Of a stretch of DNA of 64,000 nt, positions 27,676-36,975 are shown piece by piece (position 1 is the stretch's first letter; each line of letters starts with the position of its first letter). The translations under genes were made by a program, and so were the position numbers. The DNA is from Lewinellaceae bacterium (GTDB lineage: Bacteria; Bacteroidota; Bacteroidia; Chitinophagales; Saprospiraceae). Under the pieces are notes generated by a model. That model saw only the letters and a program-made list of their open reading frames with translations. It was not told where the DNA came from and made no database searches. The DNA is taken from assembly GCA_020636045.1 (NCBI GenBank), contig JACJYP010000001.1:310001-374000 (forward strand), written 5' to 3'.

Positions 27676-28911
27676 ATGGAATCATTACTGGAACGCTACA
27701 AAGCCCAGACCCCCGAAATCGTATTCGAATGGCACGACCCCGAAACCGACGCGGAAGGCTGGATCGTTATCAACTCCCTGCGCGGCGGGGCAGCCGGCGG
27801 AGGCACCCGCATGCGGGAGGGGCTAACCAGGGAAGAAGTGATCTCGCTGGCCAAGGTCATGGAGATCAAATTCAGCGTCTGCGGTCCGCCGATCGGCGGC
27901 GCCAAAAGCGGCATCAACTTCGACCCCAACCACCCCAAGCGCCAGGAAGTGCTGAAGCGCTGGTACCGCGCCGCATTGCCCATCCTGAAAAACTACTACG
28001 GCACCGGCGGCGACCTGAACGTGGATGAACTGAAAGACGTCGTACCCATCACGGAAGATCTGGGGCTTTGGCACCCGCAGGAGGGCATCGTCAAGGGGCA
28101 CTTGCAACCCACTGAAGGTCAGCATATTAATATTATCGGGCATTTGCGTTTCGGCTGCACGAAAATTGTGGAAGACCCCGAGTACGTGCCCGAGGGCGGG
28201 CCGAGCAAACACGCCGTGGCAGACCTCATCACCGGTTACGGCGTTGCGGAATCTGTACGGCATTTTTACGATCTGTATCACCACATCACCCCTGCCGGCA
28301 AAACGGCCATCATTCAGGGCTGGGGCAATGTGGCTTCTGCGGCGGCCTGTTACCTCGCCAAGGAAGGGGTGAAGATCATCGGCATCATCGACCGCTCGGG
28401 CGGATTGCTCGTGCCCGAAGGACTCACGCTCGACCAGGTAAAATCGCTGTTCAATTCCAAAAACGGCAACAAACTGAATGCCCCGGAAATGCTTCCTTTC
28501 GACGAGGTAAACCGCCGGATATGGGAAACGGGCGCCGATATTTTTATCCCGGGCGCAGCATCCAAGCTGGTCACGCGCGAACAAATGGACGCCCTGATCG
28601 CAGGCGGCGTGGAAGTGGTTGCCTGCGGCGCCAACGTGCCTTTCGTGGACGACGGCGTGTTTTTCGGCCCTACCGCCAAATACGCCGACGAACACACCGG
28701 TATCATCCCCGACTTCATCGCCAACTGCGGAATGGCGCGCGTATTTGCCTATCTGATGCAGCCCGAAGCAGTGATGACCGACGACGCGATCTTCAGCGAC
28801 ACCTCCGGCACCATACGGCGTGCGCTGGAGGAAGTTGTAAAAATAAACCCAATACCAAATAAAATTTCATCCAACGCCCTATCTTTGGCCCTGAGAAAAT
28901 TGGGGGCTTAA
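27676..28911 (+). CDS. Glu/Leu/Phe/Val dehydrogenase
   Basis: The 411-residue protein is an NAD(P)-dependent amino-acid dehydrogenase that interconverts an L-amino acid and its 2-oxo acid with ammonia. The substrate domain shows GGAAGGGTRM, MEIKFSVCGPPIGGAKSGI with the two active-site lysines (Lys65, Lys77) and GTGGDLNVDE. The Rossmann domain has IIQGWGNVASAAACYL. The sequence does not let me choose firmly between glutamate and branched-chain substrates; the GWGNV fingerprint and length lean towards glutamate. The gene is monocistronic, with a promoter element 110 bp upstream and a short hairpin in the leader. Confidence 0.88.
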   Translation: MESLLERYKAQTPEIVFEWHDPETDAEGWIVINSLRGGAAGGGTRMREGLTREEVISLAKVMEIKFSVCGPPIGGAKSGINFDPNHPKRQEVLKRWYRAALPILKNYYGTGGDLNVDELKDVVPITEDLGLWHPQEGIVKGHLQPTEGQHINIIGHLRFGCTKIVEDPEYVPEGGPSKHAVADLITGYGVAESVRHFYDLYHHITPAGKTAIIQGWGNVASAAACYLAKEGVKIIGIIDRSGGLLVPEGLTLDQVKSLFNSKNGNKLNAPEMLPFDEVNRRIWETGADIFIPGAASKLVTREQMDALIAGGVEVVACGANVPFVDDGVFFGPTAKYADEHTGIIPDFIANCGMARVFAYLMQPEAVMTDDAIFSDTSGTIRRALEEVVKINPIPNKISSNALSLALRKLGA

Positions 28912-29043
28912 TATTCCTTTTTCAAAAATTTGAAGGAAATTGCGCAGTAATCCCACGTAAAAGCCCCGGCGCGCAACGCTTTTTCTCATTAGAATAATTG
29001 CAAAACTGTTAACAACTTCATTCATTTTTAAAGCAGTGACCCT

Positions 29044-30498
29044 ATGACGGTTCGAAAATTAACTTTCGCTGTTCTTTTTGCTCTTGTCTCTTTTGCACTT
29101 GGTGCACAGGACGAAGCACCCGCTTACCGCAGCTTTTCCCCTGTCGATCAGTGGGAATTGGGTGTTGACTTGGGCTTGCCCTTTATCGTGGGCGACGTAG
29201 ATTCCAAATTCCCTGGGTTCGGTGGCGGCTTGCACGTGCGCAAATCCCTCGACCATATCTTTTCTGTACGTTTCACCTTCGACTATCTCAAGGCCAAAAA
29301 CGAACAGGATAACCGCACTTCCGAAGCCTCCTGGATCTCCGGTAGCGGCCAGCTGGTAGTAGCGCTCAACAATTTCCGCTTCAACAAGCCCGTGCGCAAG
29401 ATCCTGGTGAACGGCTTCGTTGGCCTGGGCATCAACAACTACAGCACCGACTACACCAACATCCTCCAGTCCGACGGCGCTACCAGCGGCTCGCTGGACG
29501 GCACCACCAACGCACACATGGAACTAGGCGGCAACATCTCGTTCCGCATCAACCCGCGTTTCAACATTTCGCTCGAGCACACCGTATATTCGGTTTTCGG
29601 TAAAAATGCCGACCTGCTCGACAGCGACGAAAACGTAGACCGCGGCGTCACCACCTACCGCGACATCGTACACTTCCCGCACGTTTCGCTGAACTTCAAC
29701 CTCGGCGGCAGCGACAAGAACGGCATGAAAAAATCGGAGCCGCTCTACTGGGCCAACCCGATCAACATGGTCGGCGATGCCATCGCGGCACTCGAAGCAC
29801 GCCCCGTGTACGATCCGACGGATACCGACGGTGACGGCATCATCGACGAGATCGACGAAGAAGACAACAGCCCAGCAGGCGCACGCGTCGACACGAAAGG
29901 GGTAACCCTCGACAGCGACGGCGATAAAGTGCCCGACTACAAAGACAAAGAGCCTTACTCTCCTCCGGGCTACAGCGTAGATGCAATGGGTGTTGCCCAG
30001 GGCGTTCCGCAATACACCACGGAAGCCGACGTAAACCGCATCGTGGATGCCAAGATCGCAGCCATCAAATTCCCGGAACCCGAAAACGACTGGTTCCTCC
30101 CGATGGTACACTTTTCTGACAACAGCTACAACCTGCGCTATTCTGAATACGAGAAACTGTATCAGGTAGCAACCGTGCTGAAGCAGAACCCGAGCCTGAA
30201 GATCGTAGCAGTAGGCCACACCGATGCACGCGGCTCTGAAGGTTACAACAACGTGCTTTCCTACAACCGCGCCAAAGCAGCGATCGAATTCCTCGTTTCG
30301 CAGTACGGCATTTCGCGCGATCGTCTGGTGCTCAACTGGGCCGGCGAAGACAGCGCGTTGATCCCGGTAAAAGGTTCCAACATGGCCAACCGCCGTGTTG
30401 AGTTCCGCGTAGCCAAAGGCGAAACTGAAATGGCCCGTCCGGAAGGTCCGGAAGCAGGCCGTGGCAGCTTCAAAGGCAACAAAGACGCCGGCTATTAA
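29044..30498 (+). CDS. OmpA-family outer membrane protein with thrombospondin type 3 repeats
   Basis: The 484-residue protein has a signal peptide (MTVRKLTFAVLFALVSFALGAQ), a beta-barrel-like region (about 30-225) and calcium-binding TSP3-like repeats (DTDGDGIIDEIDEEDN and LDSDGDKVPDYKDKEP, about 258-310). A C-terminal OmpA peptidoglycan-binding domain (about 350-465) shows VGHTDARGSEGYNNVLSYNRAKA and NRRVEF. It should tie the outer membrane to the cell wall. It is a single-gene unit with a strong terminator. Repeated use of a few preferred codons hints at high expression; I did not compute this. Confidence 0.92.
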   Translation: MTVRKLTFAVLFALVSFALGAQDEAPAYRSFSPVDQWELGVDLGLPFIVGDVDSKFPGFGGGLHVRKSLDHIFSVRFTFDYLKAKNEQDNRTSEASWISGSGQLVVALNNFRFNKPVRKILVNGFVGLGINNYSTDYTNILQSDGATSGSLDGTTNAHMELGGNISFRINPRFNISLEHTVYSVFGKNADLLDSDENVDRGVTTYRDIVHFPHVSLNFNLGGSDKNGMKKSEPLYWANPINMVGDAIAALEARPVYDPTDTDGDGIIDEIDEEDNSPAGARVDTKGVTLDSDGDKVPDYKDKEPYSPPGYSVDAMGVAQGVPQYTTEADVNRIVDAKIAAIKFPEPENDWFLPMVHFSDNSYNLRYSEYEKLYQVATVLKQNPSLKIVAVGHTDARGSEGYNNVLSYNRAKAAIEFLVSQYGISRDRLVLNWAGEDSALIPVKGSNMANRRVEFRVAKGETEMARPEGPEAGRGSFKGNKDAGY

Positions 30499-30524
30499 TT
30501 AGCCTCAGCTGTTACCAGATAAAC

Positions 30525-30559
30525 AAAAAGGCAGCCTTCCCACGAGGGCTGCCTTTTTT
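30525..30559 (+). terminator. Intrinsic terminator of the OmpA gene
   Basis: A 10-bp stem (30530-30539 with 30544-30553, including one G-T pair) has a 4-nt loop, five A on the left and six T on the right, so it could act on both strands. It lies 26 bp after the OmpA stop and 20 bp before the next ATG. Confidence 0.9.
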
Positions 30560-30579
30560 CATAATCCTTTGCGAAACGT

Positions 30580-31608
30580 ATGATACCCTTGCGGACAGGC
30601 ACAGTAGAAGCCTCGAAAAGAACCCTGAACAGGCGGGTGATCAACCTGCTGTTCAAGGTGCTTGTCGTGGTGCTGCCAGCCGCTGCCCTGATCTACGAAT
30701 TGCAAGGCAAACACGACCTGCCCGATATCGCAGCGCAATTTGCGAAGCAACTTTCATCGGCCAATTGCTGGTGGTTATGCTGCGCCTGCATGCTTATACC
30801 GCCAAACTGGCTTGCCGAGGTATGGAAATGGAGGCCGTTCGTGCAGCGACACGAATCTATGTCGCTGAAAAGTGCCGTTTCGGCCGTGCTGGCAGGCGCC
30901 AGTTTCGCATTGTTCACCCCCAACCGCGTGGGAGAATATGGCGGCCGGCTTTTATACGTCAGCCCGGCACATCACTGGCAGGCATTTGTAGCCAATGCCG
31001 TGGGCAGCATGGCCCAATACCTCGTCTTGCTGAGCGGCGGGATTGCCGGTGGAGCGTGGTTCACAGCGCATGCCCTGGGCTGGGGTTCCGACCTGCAGGC
31101 GAAGGTGATGGCGGGCGCGCTGATCGGACTTGGCCTGTGTTACGGCGCCTACTTTAACATAAACTTAATCGTCCCGATGCTCGGCCGTCTGCCGCTGCCG
31201 GGATTTTTGCGTCCTGCCCTGCGTCATTTGCAGGCGTTCAAACTTTTCAGCCGGCGCGATCTGCTCCGCGTGCTCTTCTGGTCGGCCTTGCGATACGGCG
31301 TTTATTCTGCCCAATATTTCATGTTATTGCAGTTTTTTGGCATAAAAACGGGCGTTTTTGCTGGTTTTGCAGGCATCGCCACCATTTTTTTACTGCAAAC
31401 CGTCGTGCCGCTTCCCGCCTTCGCAGGCTTGCTTGTTCGCGGGAATCTGGCGATATTTGTCTGGTCGTTTTACAGCGAAAACACCCCTGGCATCCTCGCC
31501 GCCACCTTCCTGTTATGGATAATAAACCTGATTTTGCCCGCGTTAATTGGTACCTTTTTACTTTCTCACGTCAACATTACCAAAACTCTGGGATATGAAG
31601 ACGAATAA
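30580..31608 (+). CDS. Lysylphosphatidylglycerol synthase TM-region (UPF0104/flippase-like) protein
   Basis: This 342-residue integral membrane protein has about eight hydrophobic segments and the family-like patch FALFTPNRVGEYGGRLLYV between early helices, followed by GSMAQYLVLLSGG. Relatives include the flippase part of MprF and glycosyltransferase-linked UPF0104 proteins. No aminoacyl-transferase domain is present, so lipid flipping or carbohydrate-lipid transport is possible but unproven. The last 14 bp overlap the start of the DUF3108 gene, indicating co-translation. Confidence 0.8.
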   Translation: MIPLRTGTVEASKRTLNRRVINLLFKVLVVVLPAAALIYELQGKHDLPDIAAQFAKQLSSANCWWLCCACMLIPPNWLAEVWKWRPFVQRHESMSLKSAVSAVLAGASFALFTPNRVGEYGGRLLYVSPAHHWQAFVANAVGSMAQYLVLLSGGIAGGAWFTAHALGWGSDLQAKVMAGALIGLGLCYGAYFNINLIVPMLGRLPLPGFLRPALRHLQAFKLFSRRDLLRVLFWSALRYGVYSAQYFMLLQFFGIKTGVFAGFAGIATIFLLQTVVPLPAFAGLLVRGNLAIFVWSFYSENTPGILAATFLLWIINLILPALIGTFLLSHVNITKTLGYEDE

Positions 31609-32437
31609 ACCTATGGCCCTGGCACTCGGCCTTTTTCTGATGGCTTTCACGTTCCCCGACACCCGGCAAGTGGGAGTGGATACGATCGGTCCGGAGCCAT
31701 GCTCCACGACCAACAATACTTTCCAGAACGGGGAACAGATCACGTATAAAATATATTACAACCTCAATTTTGTGTGGATTCCCGCAGGTGAGGTCGTGTT
31801 CAAGATCTTCGATGAAGGCAGCCAGTATCACTACCAGGCGATCGGTACGACCTATAGTTCGTACGAATGGTTTTTCACGGTTCGCGACGAGTACAATTCC
31901 TGGGTCGACAAGAATACCCTGCTGCCCAACTATTCCGAACGCAGCGTGAACGAAGGCGATTATCATATTTTTGAGAAGATATCCTTCAACCAACGCGACC
32001 ATAAAACCACTGTGTGGCGCTCCAAAAAACGGGGAGAAGATGAAACCAAAACCGAACACGCGGTCAAGGATTGCGTGCACGACGTTTTGTCCAGCCTTTA
32101 CCACCTGCGCACGATCGACTTCAATAGCCAGTCGTCAGGCTATGCGGTGCCTTTCCGGATCTTCATGGACAAGGAAGAATACCCGCTGAAGATGAAATAC
32201 ATGGGCAAGGAATCGAAGAAAAAGGTGTACGGGATGGGCAAGTACAAAACCCTCAAGTTCCAGCCCGATGTGATCGCCGGTGAGGTGTTCAATGAAGAAG
32301 CCAAAATGACCGTTTGGGTGTCAGACGACCAGAACAAGATACCCCTGCTGATCGAAACGCCGGTTTCGGTGGGTTCGGTGAAAATGGTGATCAAGGAATA
32401 CAAGGGCCTGAAATATCCTTTTACCGCAAAGAACTGA
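31595..32437 (+). CDS. DUF3108 secreted/periplasmic protein
   Basis: The ATG at 31595, inside the end of the previous gene, gives a 280-residue protein with a short signal peptide (MKTNKPMALALGLFLMAFTFP). The rest is all-beta, with EQITYKIYYNLNFVWIPAGEVVFKI, the typical opening of DUF3108 proteins, and a closing strand set (PLLIETPVSVGSVKMVIKEY). DUF3108 proteins are thought to adopt an LolA/LolB-like or related lipid-binding barrel, but function is not settled. The overlap with a flippase-like gene suggests a shared envelope role. Confidence 0.82.
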   Translation: MKTNKPMALALGLFLMAFTFPDTRQVGVDTIGPEPCSTTNNTFQNGEQITYKIYYNLNFVWIPAGEVVFKIFDEGSQYHYQAIGTTYSSYEWFFTVRDEYNSWVDKNTLLPNYSERSVNEGDYHIFEKISFNQRDHKTTVWRSKKRGEDETKTEHAVKDCVHDVLSSLYHLRTIDFNSQSSGYAVPFRIFMDKEEYPLKMKYMGKESKKKVYGMGKYKTLKFQPDVIAGEVFNEEAKMTVWVSDDQNKIPLLIETPVSVGSVKMVIKEYKGLKYPFTAKN

Positions 32438-32460
32438 GGATTTGCATTGACTTCAGGCCG

Positions 32461-32495
32461 AAGGGCCGCCGTTCGCGCGAACGGCGGCCCTTTTT
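32461..32495 (+). terminator. Intrinsic terminator after the DUF3108 gene
   Basis: A perfect 13-bp stem (AAGGGCCGCCGTT at 32461-32473 with 32480-32492) and 6-nt loop are followed by a T run ending at 32495. Confidence 0.93.
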
Positions 32496-32594
32496 CGTGA
32501 TCAGTAAACTTATTTTCCCCGAATTGATGCCGAATTGCCAATTTTGCCGTCAGCGCTGCCTTGCGGCATCAAATCAAAACCTTGTGCAATATCC

Positions 32595-33818
32595 ATGAGC
32601 CTGTTCGATACTTTTGCTATCCTGATCGTTCTTTCCGCCCTGTTTGCCTATATCAATTATCGCTTTATTCGCCTGCCGTCAGCGATCGGGCTCATGCTGA
32701 TCGCCCTGCTCACATCGATAGCACTCGTAGCCACCGGCAAGATTTTTCCGGTAGCGCTCACCGATCTGGCCATGCTTGTGAACAGCATCGATTTCGCGCA
32801 TTTGCTCATGGAAGTCATGCTGGGATTTATGCTCTTTGCCGGCGCGATCCACATCCGCCTGGAAGAACTGAAAAAAGTACGCATGGCGGTCATCCTGTTT
32901 TCTACCTTGAGCGTGGTGCTCAGCACTTTTATCGTGGGCACCGGGGTGTACTATCTGCTCGGGTGGTTCGGTATCGAAATGCCCTATATGTACTGTCTGC
33001 TGTTCGGCTCGCTGATCTCTCCAACCGATCCTATAGCGGTGATGGGCATTCTGAAGGAGGCTAACATTGCCAAATCGCTGGAAATGAAGATCGCCGGCGA
33101 GTCGCTGTTCAACGACGGCGTAGCGGTGGTGGTTTTCCTTACGATCCTCGAAGTAGCATTGCATCCCGGCGCCATGGCCTGGACGGACGTAGCGGTGCTT
33201 TTTGCCCGTGAGGCCGGCGGCGGCATCCTGCTGGGAATGACGGTAGGATACGCCGCTTTTCTGCTGATGCGCAGCATCGACAGCTACAAAGTGGAAGTAC
33301 TGATCACCCTCGCGGTCGTAATGGGCGGCTATGCTGTGGCGGGCCTGCTCCATATCTCCGGCCCGCTGGCGATGGTAGCAGCCGGTATACTCATCGGCAA
33401 CCACGGGAAGCAATACGCCATGTCCAACCTGACGGCAGAATACGTCGACAAATTCTGGGAATTGCTGGACGAGACCCTGAATGCTATTTTGTTCGTATTG
33501 ATCGGCCTTGAATTAGTGATCCTGCCATTCAACGGCAGTTATTTTACCCTCGGACTGCTGGCCATCGTACTGGTGTTGCTGGCCCGTTACATATCGGTCT
33601 GGCTGCCCGCACAGATCATACGTCTGAAAGGTGAAATGGACCGCCGTACGATCCTCATCCTTACCTGGGGCGGGTTGAGGGGCGGTATTTCCATCGCGCT
33701 GGCGCTTTCCCTCACGCCGGAGCTCGGCAAAGACCTGTGGGTAACGGTCACCTATTGCGTTGTGGCCTTTTCTATCCTGGTACAGGGGCTGACAGTGGGG
33801 AAACTGGCCAAAGGGTAA
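32595..33818 (+). CDS. Na+/H+ antiporter (CPA1, NhaP type)
   Basis: The product has 407 residues from the ATG at 32595 (MSLFDTFAILIVL); an earlier TTG gives an unlikely hydrophilic tail. About twelve membrane segments are present. The CPA1 core motifs SLISPTDPIAVMGIL and KIAGESLFNDGVAVVVF carry the ion-binding Asp residues, and a later LTWGGLRGGISIALALSL helix is typical. It exchanges Na+ (or K+) for H+ across the inner membrane. There is no long cytosolic regulatory tail. Preceded by a strong terminator, it needs its own promoter. Confidence 0.92.
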   Translation: MSLFDTFAILIVLSALFAYINYRFIRLPSAIGLMLIALLTSIALVATGKIFPVALTDLAMLVNSIDFAHLLMEVMLGFMLFAGAIHIRLEELKKVRMAVILFSTLSVVLSTFIVGTGVYYLLGWFGIEMPYMYCLLFGSLISPTDPIAVMGILKEANIAKSLEMKIAGESLFNDGVAVVVFLTILEVALHPGAMAWTDVAVLFAREAGGGILLGMTVGYAAFLLMRSIDSYKVEVLITLAVVMGGYAVAGLLHISGPLAMVAAGILIGNHGKQYAMSNLTAEYVDKFWELLDETLNAILFVLIGLELVILPFNGSYFTLGLLAIVLVLLARYISVWLPAQIIRLKGEMDRRTILILTWGGLRGGISIALALSLTPELGKDLWVTVTYCVVAFSILVQGLTVGKLAKG

Positions 33819-33873
33819 AAGGCCTTCTGAAAAGATTTTACCGCCTGCAGGCCGCAAGTCACCCCGAGTTCGC

Positions 33874-33881
33874 TAAATTTG
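33874..33881 (+). promoter_or_regulatory. -7 element of the isoprenoid operon
   Basis: TAAATTTG matches TAnnTTTG exactly and lies about 90 bp before the methyltransferase ATG. The same eight bases occur as the -7 element of the facing beta-sandwich operon and of the acyltransferase gene. No clear -33 box. Confidence 0.5.
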
Positions 33882-33972
33882 CATAGGCCTTTCATAGTTG
33901 CTGACTATCACAGAGTTATGCAAAGGTTTTGTTCGCCATCTTCTTTTCACCTTTCCCAAAGCGACAGTGCCT

Positions 33973-34815
33973 ATGAAAGTCGCATTCGACAAGCACAGGG
34001 ATATTTGGGGGCCTTTGTTCACCGCACATATCCGGAATTGGGCGGAAACGGTTTTCCGGCCGGCCGATGTTATGATCGCAAACGGCCAGTTGTCACAGGA
34101 AGAGTGGGGAGATGCACCGATACCGGTCGAACCGGTCGGAGGAACAAGTTTTTCAGAGAAAGGGATACGGCTGCACAAGTTGCGACAATTGCCCGCAGAC
34201 TATGAAAGGGTCAGGTACTTTGATTTTGCTGCAGCGGAGTACGAAATGGGCGTTCATGAGTATAAGGCATACATTATCAAACATGCTTTTCCTGTACTCG
34301 AGCGATACCTGATGCCCGGCAGCCGGGTCATGGATTGTGCCTGCGGCCCGGGCTACGAGGCCATTGCGCTCAGCATGATGGTTGCAGAAAGCGAAGTTGT
34401 GGCCGTCGATCTGTCGACCGAAATGATCCGCCTGGCTTGCCACAATGCAAAAGAACACGGCCGGCACAACATGTCATTTTACCAGGCGGATGCCCGAAAC
34501 TTGCCGGGAGCACTGAAGAACAAATTCGACGCTGTGTACTGCCAGTTGAGTTGCAGTTATTTTGATGATCTGTCGCGGGTGGCTACATGCATGTTTGATG
34601 CGTTGCACAACAGCGGGTTTGTGTTCCTGACAGAACCCTACCCCACCACTCCAAACAGCCTGAGCATCAATTTTGCAAAAGCAGCCAATCCCTGGTTCGA
34701 GCGCTTGTACGACAAGGAGGAACTCCAGGCCATTTTCACAGACGCCGGATTCAAAAAATACTACTGGAAAGAAATATTACCCGGAATAGGGCTCAGCATC
34801 ATCTCGAAGCAGTAA
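33973..34815 (+). CDS. SAM-dependent methyltransferase, first gene of isoprenoid operon
   Basis: A class I methyltransferase of 280 residues from the ATG at 33973 (a TTG at 33898 would add 25). The SAM-binding motif is VMDCACGPGYEAIAL, the acidic end of strand 2 is VVAVDLSTEMI, and motif II-like ADARNLPG follows. About 100 N-terminal residues precede the fold and contain no known domain. The substrate cannot be read from sequence. Its place 6 bp before an isoprenyl diphosphate synthase suggests an isoprenoid or lipid-derived substrate; that is inference only. By eye its bases are less GC-rich than the antiporter gene before it. Confidence 0.82.
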   Translation: MKVAFDKHRDIWGPLFTAHIRNWAETVFRPADVMIANGQLSQEEWGDAPIPVEPVGGTSFSEKGIRLHKLRQLPADYERVRYFDFAAAEYEMGVHEYKAYIIKHAFPVLERYLMPGSRVMDCACGPGYEAIALSMMVAESEVVAVDLSTEMIRLACHNAKEHGRHNMSFYQADARNLPGALKNKFDAVYCQLSCSYFDDLSRVATCMFDALHNSGFVFLTEPYPTTPNSLSINFAKAANPWFERLYDKEELQAIFTDAGFKKYYWKEILPGIGLSIISKQ

Positions 34816-34821
34816 CCTGCC

Positions 34822-35916
34822 ATGTACGATGAAAACATCATTAATGAAGCCCTGGATTACACCCGCCATGCGGTAGCGGTTCAAATCGAGGAGCTGATCC
34901 AAAAAAAACGATCTGTAAAAGGCGCTTATGGGCCTTTGTATGACCTGTTGAGCGATTACCCGTTCAGGAAGGGAAAGACGCTCAGGCCCGCCATTTGCAT
35001 TGCGACGGCCAGGGCCGCAGGAGGCATGGCGCAGCAAGCTATGCACTCTGCCGCTGCTCTGGAAATGTATCACAATGCCTTCCTGATCCACGACGATGTG
35101 GAGGACGGCAGCGAATCCCGTCGGGGGAAAAACACCCTCCACGAACTGGTGGGTATCCCCAGAGCAGTCAATACCGGCGATGCTACTTATCTGTTGGCCT
35201 TGAGTTTTTTGCTGGAAAACCTGGATACGATAGGCGTCTCGAAAGCCATGCACGTGATGCACGAAATAGAGAACATGGCCCGTCAAAGTGTGGAAGGTCA
35301 AAGTATGGAGCTCGACTGGGTGGCCAATCATACCTTCGGATTGGGCGATGAAGATTACTACCGGATGTGTACAAAAAAAACCTGCTGGTACACCTTTATT
35401 GCTCCTTTGCGTATCGGATACATCACTGGTACCCCGGTATGGAAAGAAGAAGACATGATTGAAAACCTGGCCCGGTTGACAGAATTCGGGATGATGCTGG
35501 GGATCGCTTTCCAGATACAGGACGACCTGCTCAATTTGGTGGGCAAACTGGAAAAGTATGGCAAAGAGATCGCGGGAGACATCTACGAGGGGAAACGGAC
35601 CATTATGCTGAACCATGTGATCGCATCAAGCGGACAACAAAGCGAGGCAATCCGTGCGATCATACGCAAACCCCGTTCAGAGAAAAAAAAGAAGGACGTG
35701 AATTTTATACTCCGGCAGATGGATGCCTGCGGCAGTATCGAATACGGTCGAAAATTGGCGGAGCATTTTGCCGCGCAGGCGTTGCAAATGCTGGAAGGCC
35801 TCGATTTCCTGCGGGAAGACACGTTGATCCAGCCTGCTGAAAAATGGGAATGCGGGCATATGGACAAAAGATTACTCAGGGAGTTGGTCAATTATGTGGT
35901 ATTGCGCCACCTTTGA
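34822..35916 (+). CDS. Trans-isoprenyl diphosphate synthase (FPP/GGPP synthase family)
   Basis: This 364-residue enzyme condenses isopentenyl diphosphate with an allylic diphosphate. The first Asp-rich motif is DDVED (91-95) followed by GSESRRGKNT; the second is DDLLN (234-238), with Asn in place of the usual last Asp. Phe at the fourth position before the first motif (AFLIHDD) would narrow the product pocket and favours short chains (C15-C20) by family rules. The C-terminal ~60 residues are longer than in plain FPP synthases. It is translationally close to the methyltransferase (6-bp gap) and is followed by two further genes on the same strand, so it probably feeds a dedicated product and not general quinone synthesis. 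Confidence 0.88.
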   Translation: MYDENIINEALDYTRHAVAVQIEELIQKKRSVKGAYGPLYDLLSDYPFRKGKTLRPAICIATARAAGGMAQQAMHSAAALEMYHNAFLIHDDVEDGSESRRGKNTLHELVGIPRAVNTGDATYLLALSFLLENLDTIGVSKAMHVMHEIENMARQSVEGQSMELDWVANHTFGLGDEDYYRMCTKKTCWYTFIAPLRIGYITGTPVWKEEDMIENLARLTEFGMMLGIAFQIQDDLLNLVGKLEKYGKEIAGDIYEGKRTIMLNHVIASSGQQSEAIRAIIRKPRSEKKKKDVNFILRQMDACGSIEYGRKLAEHFAAQALQMLEGLDFLREDTLIQPAEKWECGHMDKRLLRELVNYVVLRHL

Positions 35917-35943
35917 ATACATACACTTCTCAAAACCGGATGC

Positions 35944-36975
35944 ATGATCTACTTTTCCAAAATTGAAGACGACGAGCAACCGCTCCGATTCACTGTGAAC
36001 CGCGGAGGCATGCTGGTATTGCGGATCGCCTTGAAGAGCAACTTTGTCGCGCCGGCCGTCCTGCAACCAAGACTTGGAGACTGGGTGGCTGCCGACGGAA
36101 CGATCCTGGAAGCCAAACCCAGAATTACGCCCGCTTACGTATATGCATCCCCCGACAGCACTACCCATATCACGATTGCGGCGCCGATACCGGCTACTGC
36201 CGAGCCCCGGCAACTGTGGAGCAGCGCCCTGCATTTCTCGTCTTACCGGCAAAGCGGTATCAAGGTGCTGATCGAGGTAGCGGATGCGGACAATGCTGAA
36301 GGTAATATCGATGAATATTTTGTCGACATAGCCTTCCCGAGGGAGCGCCCCGATGCCGGAGAAGCCGGCAACAATTCCATCAACCAGACAGAACAAACGG
36401 CCCGCCTCCTCGCAATGATGGCAGGGCTCGAAGTACTCCCGGCCAAATGGCTGGTAGCCGAAATGGTGCTTTCACTCTGCGAACGGGGCATGCAGGTGGC
36501 AGAAGAAGAGGAATATCGGGTTCTGGCGGAAAAACTGGCAAAAACAAGGTTTTTTAAAAATGCGGTGCTGGTGTTTAGCTCTGCGCAATTTGTGCATTGG
36601 GTGCTGGTAGGCCTGAGTATTTCTTCGGGCCTGCATGCGGTGACCGCACGCAAAAAGAGGTCCTCGCGAATGTTCCATAACTGGGAAGAATGGCTGATGA
36701 ACCTGGCCGGACATGATATCGAAAAGGCCGGCTCCGGAAAAGAAGACCTGCAATTTCCCCAGGAACAACACTACGAAACCGTAGCAGGAAAGATCGGCAT
36801 GGAGCCCGACAAATGGCTGCTCTACATGCTCCTGGGCCTGATGCAGGTATCGCCCCGGCAAAAAGAAGTGATCACCCAGCTCTGCGAACAGGCTCCCGAC
36901 AGTAAAAAAGCCAGACCGGCCGGCAAACGAAAACCCAAAGATATCCTCAACGAGAAAGGATCGCTCCAAAGATGA
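35944..36975 (+). CDS. Unrecognised protein: N-terminal beta-sandwich plus helical C-terminus
   Basis: I recognise no family in these 343 residues. Residues 1-135 are strand-rich with an Ig-like rhythm (TVNRGGMLVLRIAL, THITIAAPIPAT, GIKVLIEVADAD, EYFVDIAFP). Residues 148-300 are helical (EQTARLLAMMAGLEVLPAKWLVAEMVLSL written here in part as QTARLLAMMAGLEVL) with a hydrophobic patch near 215-235, and the end is basic (KKARPAGKRKPKD). No signal peptide. Its stop overlaps the next gene's ATG by 4 bp, so the two products are co-translated. The beta part resembles in style the modules of the facing operon (39124-41413), a possible link between the two operons. Confidence 0.7.
   Translation: MIYFSKIEDDEQPLRFTVNRGGMLVLRIALKSNFVAPAVLQPRLGDWVAADGTILEAKPRITPAYVYASPDSTTHITIAAPIPATAEPRQLWSSALHFSSYRQSGIKVLIEVADADNAEGNIDEYFVDIAFPRERPDAGEAGNNSINQTEQTARLLAMMAGLEVLPAKWLVAEMVLSLCERGMQVAEEEEYRVLAEKLAKTRFFKNAVLVFSSAQFVHWVLVGLSISSGLHAVTARKKRSSRMFHNWEEWLMNLAGHDIEKAGSGKEDLQFPQEQHYETVAGKIGMEPDKWLLYMLLGLMQVSPRQKEVITQLCEQAPDSKKARPAGKRKPKDILNEKGSLQR

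Noticed and set aside
33815..33842. Terminator after the Na+/H+ antiporter
   Set aside because: A 7-bp stem with a 15-nt loop is present, but no T tract follows, so it was not called.
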